Below are positions 14,657 through 20,113 of a DNA stretch of 20,113 nt, piece by piece (position 1 is the first letter of the stretch; every line of letters begins with the position of its first letter). The position numbers were made by a program, and so were the translations under genes. Source of the DNA: Deltaproteobacteria bacterium. GTDB lineage: Bacteria; Desulfobacterota; UBA8473. The stretch is taken from NCBI GenBank assembly GCA_030623035.1, contig JAUXFK010000018.1, forward strand, positions 1 to 20,113, written 5' to 3'. Below the pieces are notes generated by a model. The model had not been told where the DNA came from. It worked only from the letters and a program-made list of their open reading frames with translations, and did no database searches.

Positions 14657-17179
14657 TTATCCTAGCCCCTGGATCGTCCTTTGAATGATGTTGTCCTGCG
14701 TCTTTCGGCTGATATCCACAAAGTGAGCACTGTAACCAGCTACACGCACTATCACTTCCTGATACTTCTCAGGATCCTTCTGAGCTGCCTTCAAAGTGGC
14801 ATCATCAATCATATTGAACTGAACGTGATTAAGTCCCAAATCCGCCCACGCCCTCATGTATGACTTCCAGAGTTGATAACCCTTCTCTCCTGAAAGCTGA
14901 GTCGGCGAAAGCCGCTGGTTCAACAAAAACGACTTGCCCTGTGTCACATGGTCTATCTTACCGCATGACTTCAATACTGCAGTAGGCCCCTTTTTGTCCA
15001 ACCCTGGCCCAGGGGATAGACCCCCATCGTAAAGCGCATCTCCCAACCTCCTGCCGTTCGGCAGGGCATGTACCATGTTGGCAAAGTGAATATTCCCACT
15101 TGCATTCTCAGGTAACGCCGGCCAGTTATTCCCGGAAGGACACTTCATCTCCATGGAGTGCCTCGCAGCCTCCCTGAGACAACGAACCATTATATCATCC
15201 ACATAATCATCATCATTGCCCCACTTGGGCGCACTCTTTACAAAGTCAAGTCGCATCTCCTCTTTGCCCTCCCAATTGGTCTTCAGGGCATCTATCAACT
15301 CCTCCATCGTATACTTCTTCTCATCGAAGATAAGCTTCTTCACCGCAGCCAGACTGTCCGGATTCTCGACCCATGTGAAAAAAGTAGTCCATGCATTGCC
15401 CCGCTCTCCCTCAGGCTCTGTTGCATCAATACCTCTCTCCACAGAGCGCTCGGAGATAGCCGAAAGAAACGGACGACCGTAATACTTCGGGCTCTTAACC
15501 CGGCCAATGTTGACCACTCGCGCCCCAAAGTTCATCAACCACTCCATCTGATTGACCCAGGCCTCAAATAACTGCTCAAAATCCGTAAACTTACTCGCAT
15601 CCCCTGTCTGAGGTCCCATCTGCATATTGATACAATGGTCATACCCATTATGCAGGGCATACTCAATCATCTTGGAGGTATTCAAAGTCGCCGAAGCCAT
15701 ACGACATGGCTGAGCACCATGCTTGGTAGGAGGACAGGGCGACATGCAGGCCTGATGTACCCATGCTCTCATCTCCTTCAATGGATGATTGTGCCAATAC
15801 ATACCATTGGCAATCAGGATAGGATCATTGCGTATGCTCGGATAACCCAAACCCTGACGGATACACTCGAATATCTCCCTCATCACCTCGTCCTTTACCT
15901 TGGGATGCCACCTGAACGCAAAAGTCGGATTAGCTACCCGAATAAGCCTGGCTGCCTGCAAAAAGGCAATGGTCAAATCATTGCATGCATCCGTACCATC
16001 CTGATTCACACCGCCTAAAGTCCATACATAGGTGCCGGGTATGCCCTGAATCCCTTCTGCCCCAAGCCTTGGAATATAATGGCCCAGTTCATAAGAACGG
16101 ATCATAACCTCTCCAATAAGGTCAAGAGCCTCATCCTTTGTAATACTCTTATCTATATTGACGTCTTTGTCATAGTAAGGCCAGTGGTAGTAATCCGGAC
16201 GGGCAGGCCATGCCCCCTCCAGGTCTTCAAACCGGGTCCATACCTGTATAAAGTGATCATACTGGAAGGACTCCTGAAGATTCCTCGGAGGCTTTGCAGG
16301 TATATGATTACAGGTCTCTTCAATGCGTAAAAGCTCTTCTTTGCGCCTCGAATCCGACTCAAAGTTCTCTGCTATGATCCGGGCCAGCCTGGCATACCGC
16401 TTCGCCATTCGGATACAGGCCTCCAGAACAATCTGCATCGCCTCCCAGTTCAAGAGCTTATCATAAAGGGGAAGAGCCTCGGGGCTGGGGTTGCCGTCTA
16501 TCTTTTCCTCTGCCTCGTCTATCTTCACCTGAATCTCATCGATGATGTCCCCAAACGCCCTCTTGCCGGTCATAAAATATTCGTAGTCCTTGCCTGCATA
16601 ACCAAAGCTGCCGCCAATAGGAAGCCCCCACATAATAACAGTACACATGATCTTTACTGCCTCTTCACTGGAGAGGTCTCTCATCACCTTGCCTAAGCTG
16701 TCCCTCGGGCCCCAATAATTGTTAATATCTGCCATAATTTTGAGCGATTCTTCTTCTGGCGGAGGTATTAAAATCGGGTCATTGTATATCTCCTCATTTA
16801 TGAAGCTTGCTATATCTGCATGCCACATGATGGTATTTGGAAGAGTCCCCAGATAGCCAACGATCTGTGAATGATCCGTAATGAAGATAGTAATATTATC
16901 GAATACATAGGCCAGTGCCTTTGCCCTCCTCATTATAACAGGATCGTTCTCGTTCTGCTTCCATGACTCGGTAAACAAAATAGGCTTCTCAAGGTCAACA
17001 TGGAGACCCGGCTCATACATCCCTCCCTTTCTACCCTTCTTCCAGACAGCCTTCCTCAGGTAATTCAGCCTCTCGGATCTGCCTTTCTCGGCTGCCCACC
17101 ACCACTTTCTTTCCTTTTCAAGTTCCTCAATACTCTTTTTTTGATGTGTTTCCATTTTTACTTGCGCCTTTGTTGACAT
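14657..17179 (-). CDS. X-succinate synthase large (alpha) subunit, copy 2 (840 aa, glycyl radical enzyme)
   Basis: A glycyl radical enzyme that adds a hydrocarbon C-H carbon to fumarate, forming a substituted succinate in the cytoplasm. Seen: thiyl-radical Cys in QACMSPCP (C478), Arg 15 residues later (R493), the spacing of C493/R508 in benzylsuccinate synthase, where the Arg binds a fumarate carboxylate; and the C-terminal RVAGYSAHF with radical Gly G815. The QACMSP and GYSAHF motifs separate this group from pyruvate formate-lyase, diol dehydratases and arylacetate decarboxylases. It is slightly shorter than toluene BssA (about 860). The active-site loop reads PCPPTKHGAQ, whereas copy 1 has PCPTTKHGTQ. 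It differs from copy 1 at P370, I187 and A693. An AAGGGGGT site precedes the ATG. Substrate (alkane, toluene, p-alkylbenzene, methylnaphthalene) cannot be decided here. It needs a radical-SAM activase not present in the window. Confidence 0.9.
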   Translation of the reverse strand: MSTKAQVKMETHQKKSIEELEKERKWWWAAEKGRSERLNYLRKAVWKKGRKGGMYEPGLHVDLEKPILFTESWKQNENDPVIMRRAKALAYVFDNITIFITDHSQIVGYLGTLPNTIMWHADIASFINEEIYNDPILIPPPEEESLKIMADINNYWGPRDSLGKVMRDLSSEEAVKIMCTVIMWGLPIGGSFGYAGKDYEYFMTGKRAFGDIIDEIQVKIDEAEEKIDGNPSPEALPLYDKLLNWEAMQIVLEACIRMAKRYARLARIIAENFESDSRRKEELLRIEETCNHIPAKPPRNLQESFQYDHFIQVWTRFEDLEGAWPARPDYYHWPYYDKDVNIDKSITKDEALDLIGEVMIRSYELGHYIPRLGAEGIQGIPGTYVWTLGGVNQDGTDACNDLTIAFLQAARLIRVANPTFAFRWHPKVKDEVMREIFECIRQGLGYPSIRNDPILIANGMYWHNHPLKEMRAWVHQACMSPCPPTKHGAQPCRMASATLNTSKMIEYALHNGYDHCINMQMGPQTGDASKFTDFEQLFEAWVNQMEWLMNFGARVVNIGRVKSPKYYGRPFLSAISERSVERGIDATEPEGERGNAWTTFFTWVENPDSLAAVKKLIFDEKKYTMEELIDALKTNWEGKEEMRLDFVKSAPKWGNDDDYVDDIMVRCLREAARHSMEMKCPSGNNWPALPENASGNIHFANMVHALPNGRRLGDALYDGGLSPGPGLDKKGPTAVLKSCGKIDHVTQGKSFLLNQRLSPTQLSGEKGYQLWKSYMRAWADLGLNHVQFNMIDDATLKAAQKDPEKYQEVIVRVAGYSAHFVDISRKTQDNIIQRTIQGLG

Positions 17180-17394
17180 TCTACACCCCCTTTTTAATAC
17201 TTGGTTTAGATTTTAAACCTTTGTTAAAAAATCTATCCTCCTTTTCTTTTTTTTAACCGATTTCCATATCGGCACTTACAATCTCCATGCTTTTGAAAAA
17301 CTAACGGGGGATTTCACTACAAATCGAACGGTTTTCCATCAAAAGTGCGTATCTATTGGAGTCCCCAATATCCAGGGCCTCCCAACTCCGGTTT
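17180..17394. other. Spacer between the two large-subunit genes
   Basis: 215 bases with no small-subunit gene: every minus-strand ATG frame closes within about 13 codons. It contains a hairpin after the copy 1 stop, TATTGG (17354-17359) with CCAATA (17365-17370) and loop AGTCC. It also has an orphan strong ribosome binding sequence AAAAGGAGGA (17236-17245, minus) with no start codon after it, and an inverted repeat AGATTTT (17208-17214) / AAAATCT (17228-17234). I see no clear promoter for copy 2, so co-transcription with copy 1 is likely. Confidence 0.5.
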
Positions 17395-19917
17395 CTACCC
17401 TAGCCCCTGAATCGTCCTTTGTATGATGTTATCCTGCGTCTTGCGGTTTATATCCACAAAATGCGCGCTGTAACCTGCTACCCGCACGATCACCTCCTGA
17501 TACTGCTCCGGATCCTTCTGCGCTGCCCGCAGCGTAGCATCATCTATCATATTGAACTGAACATGGTCGAGACCTAAATCCCCCCATGTTCGCATATATG
17601 ACTTCCAGAGCTTATAACCCTTCTCTCCGGTAAGCTGCGTCGGCGAAAGACGCTGGTTCAATAAAAACGCTCTTCCCTCTGTTACATGGTCTATCTTACT
17701 GCATGACTTCAATACGGCAGTAGGGCCCTTCCTGTCCAATCCCGGCCCTGGGGATACCCCACCATCGTAAAGCGCGTCTCCCAACCTCCTGCCGTTCGGC
17801 AGGGCATGTACCATATTCGCAAAGTGGATATTCCCACTCACATTCTCAGGCAAAGCCGGCCATGGATTCCCGGAAGGACACCTTATCTCCAGTGAATGCC
17901 TCGCCGCCTCCCTGAGACAACGAACCATTATCTCGTCCACATAATCCTCATCATTGCCCCACTTCGGCGCATTCTTAACAAAATCGAGCCGCATCTCCTC
18001 TTTACCCTCCCAGTTGCTCTTAAGGGTATCTATCAACTCTTCCATCGTGTACTTCTTCTCATCGAATACAAGCTTCTTCATCGCTGCCAGACTGTCCACA
18101 TTCTCTACCCAGGTGAAAAAAGTAGTCCATGCATTGCCACGTTCTCCTTGTGGGTCTAAAATATCAAGACCATTCTCTACAGAGCGCTCGGAGATCGCAG
18201 AAAGAAACGGACGGCCAAAATACTTAGAGCTTCTTATTCGACCAAGGTTTACTATTCGAGTCCCAAAGTTCATCAACCATTCCATCTGCTTGACCCATGC
18301 CTCGAATAACTGCTCAAAGTCCGTAAACTTGGACGCATCTCCTGTCTGAGGGCCCATCTGCATATTGATTATATAGTCGTAGCCGTTATGCAGGGCATAC
18401 TCCACCATCTTCGAAGTATTCAGAGTCGCTGTAGCCATACGGCATGGCTGAGTACCATGCTTAGTGGTAGGACATGGCGACATACAGGCCTGATGTACCC
18501 ATGTCCTCATCTCTTTCAATGGATGATTATGCCAGTACATACCATTGGCAATCAAAATCGGATCATGACGAATGCTGGGATAACCCAGACCATGACGGAT
18601 ACACTCGAATATCTCCCGCATCACCTCGTCCTTTACCTTGGGATGCCACCTGAACCCAAAGGTCGGATTCGATACACGAACAAGCCTCGCCGCCTGCATA
18701 AAGGCAATAGTCAGATCATTGCACGCATCCGTACCATCCTGATTAACACCGCCTAAAGTCCATACATAGGTGCCGGGTATCCCTTGAATCCCCTCGGCCC
18801 CAAGCCTCATAATATAATGACCCATCTCATAAGCACGGATCATAAACTCCCCGACAAGATCAAGGGCATCTTCTTTAGTGATGCTCTTATCTATGTTCAG
18901 ATCTTTGTTATAGTAAGGCCAGTGGTAATAGTCCGGACGTGCCGGCCATGCACCCTCCAGATCCTCAAACCGGGTCCATACCTGTATAAAATGATCATAC
19001 TGTAAAGACTCCTGAAAATTCCTCGGAGGCTTTGCAGGTACCCGCTCACAGGTCTGTGAAATACGCAAAAGCTCATCCTTTCGCCTGGAATCCGACTCAA
19101 AGTTCTCGGCTATGATCCTTGCCAGCCTGGCATAACGCCTTGCTAAACGGATGCAGGCCTCCAAGATAATCTGCATCGCCTCCCAGTTCAAAAGCTTGTC
19201 ATAAAGGGGAAGAGCCTCGGGTCCTGGATTGCCGTCTATCTTCTGCTCTGCCTCGTCTATATTCACCTGAATCTCATCGATGATATCCTCAAAAGCCCTC
19301 TTGCCTGTCATATAGTACTCATAGTCTTTGCCTGCATAACCAAAGCTGCCGCCAAAAGGAAGCCCCCACATAATAACGCTGCTCATGAGCTTGACTGCCT
19401 CTTCACTGGAGAAATCTCTCAACACCTTCCCTAAACTGTCTCTAGGTCCCCAGTAATTGTTCAGGTCTGCCATGATCTTGAGAGATTCCTTCTCTGGAGG
19501 TGGTATGAGAATAGGATCATTGTATATCTCCTCATTGACAAAACTCGCCATATCCACATGCCACATGATAGTATTTGGGAAACTCCCCTCATAACCCACT
19601 ATCTGCGAATGATCCGTAATAAATATAGTGATATTATCGAATACATGGGCAAGCGCCTTTGCCCTCCTCATCATAACAGGGTCGTTTTCGTTCTTCTTCC
19701 AGGACTCGGTAAATAAAATCGGTCTCTCAAGGTCAACATGGAGACCTGGCTCATACATTCCTCCCTTTCTACCTTTCTTCCATACAGCCTTCCTCAGGTA
19801 ATCCAGCCTCTTCGATCTCCCCTTCTCAGCTGCCCACCACCACTTCCTTTCCTTTTCCAATTCCTTAATATCCTTTTTAAGATATTCGTCTCTTTCTTTC
19901 TCTGATCCTGCTCCCAT
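17395..19917 (-). CDS. X-succinate synthase large (alpha) subunit, copy 1 (840 aa, glycyl radical enzyme)
   Basis: Same enzyme type as the gene downstream. C478 in QACMSPCP, R493 and radical G815 in RVAGYSAHF are all present, so it looks catalytically complete. It aligns with copy 2 over 840 residues without a gap; I count about 113 differences (about 87% identity), 14 of them in the first 20 residues. Blocks 261-280, 381-400, 521-540 and 701-720 are identical. Differences gather at 166-180, 286-293 and 582-590 and include M370, F187 and V693, which may line the hydrocarbon pocket. The active-site loop PCPTTKHGTQ agrees better with the benzylsuccinate synthase pattern as I recall it. The gene is first in the visible operon, with AAGGGGGT eight bases before the ATG and an extended -10 promoter just upstream. 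No gamma subunit or activase precedes it within 196 bases. Confidence 0.9.
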   Translation of the reverse strand: MGAGSEKERDEYLKKDIKELEKERKWWWAAEKGRSKRLDYLRKAVWKKGRKGGMYEPGLHVDLERPILFTESWKKNENDPVMMRRAKALAHVFDNITIFITDHSQIVGYEGSFPNTIMWHVDMASFVNEEIYNDPILIPPPEKESLKIMADLNNYWGPRDSLGKVLRDFSSEEAVKLMSSVIMWGLPFGGSFGYAGKDYEYYMTGKRAFEDIIDEIQVNIDEAEQKIDGNPGPEALPLYDKLLNWEAMQIILEACIRLARRYARLARIIAENFESDSRRKDELLRISQTCERVPAKPPRNFQESLQYDHFIQVWTRFEDLEGAWPARPDYYHWPYYNKDLNIDKSITKEDALDLVGEFMIRAYEMGHYIMRLGAEGIQGIPGTYVWTLGGVNQDGTDACNDLTIAFMQAARLVRVSNPTFGFRWHPKVKDEVMREIFECIRHGLGYPSIRHDPILIANGMYWHNHPLKEMRTWVHQACMSPCPTTKHGTQPCRMATATLNTSKMVEYALHNGYDYIINMQMGPQTGDASKFTDFEQLFEAWVKQMEWLMNFGTRIVNLGRIRSSKYFGRPFLSAISERSVENGLDILDPQGERGNAWTTFFTWVENVDSLAAMKKLVFDEKKYTMEELIDTLKSNWEGKEEMRLDFVKNAPKWGNDEDYVDEIMVRCLREAARHSLEIRCPSGNPWPALPENVSGNIHFANMVHALPNGRRLGDALYDGGVSPGPGLDRKGPTAVLKSCSKIDHVTEGRAFLLNQRLSPTQLTGEKGYKLWKSYMRTWGDLGLDHVQFNMIDDATLRAAQKDPEQYQEVIVRVAGYSAHFVDINRKTQDNIIQRTIQGLG

Positions 19918-19943
19918 ATTCTAATACCCCCTTTCATTATAAT

Positions 19944-19972
19944 ATTATAACATTCTTCTTTGCACAACAATA
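19944..19972 (-). promoter_or_regulatory. Candidate promoter of the X-succinate synthase operon
   Basis: On the minus strand TATAAT (19944-19949) is preceded by TGT, giving an extended -10 (TGnTATAAT); 17 bases upstream is a poor -35, TATTGT (19967-19972). A second TATAAT lies nine bases downstream. The transcript would have a very short leader starting almost at the AAGGGGGT ribosome binding site. I saw no sigma54 GG-N10-GC pair. Confidence 0.45.
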
Positions 19973-19997
19973 GCCTCACTGAGAACGGTTCTTAACT

Positions 19998-20113
19998 AGT
20001 GCCCATCCAGAAATGGCCCTTTTGCCCAATCTCTGCGTCAGGCTCAGATTTTAATCCTCGAAATATGTCAATATATTCCTGCGGTTAAAATCTTCGCCTT
20101 CCTTGACCTTGAA
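19998..20113. other. Right edge: unassigned stretch with an inverted repeat
   Basis: Upstream of the X-succinate synthase promoter. GATTTTAA (20047-20054) and TTAAAATC (20085-20092) form an inverted pair with a 30-base spacer. On the plus strand a frame without a start codon is open from the stop at about 19998 to the window end; on the minus strand a 20-codon frame enters from the edge and stops at a TAA near 20051. Either could be the end of a neighbouring gene or element, but neither is long enough to judge. Confidence 0.3.

Noticed and set aside
15158..15571. Plus-strand frames of 137 and 131 codons inside both large-subunit genes (about 15158 and 17954)
   Set aside because: Similar antisense frames in both copies arise from the conserved coding strand; no ribosome binding sites.
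14657..19917. Identification as pyruvate formate-lyase, glycerol/propanediol dehydratase or 4-hydroxyphenylacetate decarboxylase
   Set aside because: The QACMSP active-site loop, Arg at Cys+15 and the RVAGYSAHF radical motif fit fumarate-adding synthases, and the single-cluster small subunit fits BssB rather than the eight-Cys decarboxylase small subunit.
1..20113. CRISPR arrays, tRNA or rRNA genes, complete insertion sequences
   Set aside because: No regularly spaced repeats, no cloverleaf-like or rRNA-like segments, and no intact transposase were seen on either strand.

Overview
The window reads as chromosomal DNA of a strictly anaerobic Gram-negative bacterium, most likely a hydrocarbon-degrading sulfate-reducing or syntrophic member of the Desulfobacterota. 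This rests on three things seen together: two fumarate-adding glycyl radical enzymes, HdrA-type flavin/iron-sulfur proteins with a polyferredoxin, and an outer-membrane beta-barrel with a two-domain RND pump. A CooC-type nickel ATPase fits a Wood-Ljungdahl organism. The lineage is inference; there is no rRNA or other marker gene here.

Layout. (1) 181-5288, minus strand: a redox operon encoding (in transcription order) a doubtful 72-residue protein, a six-cluster polyferredoxin, a 781-residue HdrA fused to an MvhD domain, and a second, shorter 546-residue HdrA. (2) 5289-5667: leader and promoter region of that operon, with a perfect palindrome over the -35 box. (3) 5668-10149, minus strand: an envelope module, RND/MMPL pump, LolA-like periplasmic protein and beta-barrel. 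(4) 10150-11012: an 863-base region without a convincing gene, rich in short perfect inverted repeats. (5) 11013-14158: an unrecognised 266-residue protein (plus), a CooC-like ATPase (minus, tail-to-tail overlap of 18 bases), and a dihydrolipoamide dehydrogenase (plus) divergent from cooC. (6) 14168-19917, minus strand: two tandem 840-residue glycyl radical enzymes followed by one small iron-sulfur subunit, the core of an X-succinate synthase.

The main result is region 6. Both large subunits carry the active-site Cys (C478), an Arg exactly 15 residues later (R493, matching the fumarate-carboxylate Arg of benzylsuccinate synthase) and the glycyl radical motif RVAGYSAHF (G815). They are co-linear without gaps and about 87% identical by my hand count, yet differ at several positions near the expected hydrocarbon pocket. 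The hydrocarbon cannot be named from sequence alone. The activating enzyme and gamma subunit are not in the window.

How the parts may work together (inference): the envelope module may move a hydrophobic compound, the X-succinate synthase would activate a hydrocarbon by addition to fumarate, and the Hdr/polyferredoxin operon would handle electrons from its later oxidation. Only the co-location is visible; no sequence link proves a shared pathway.
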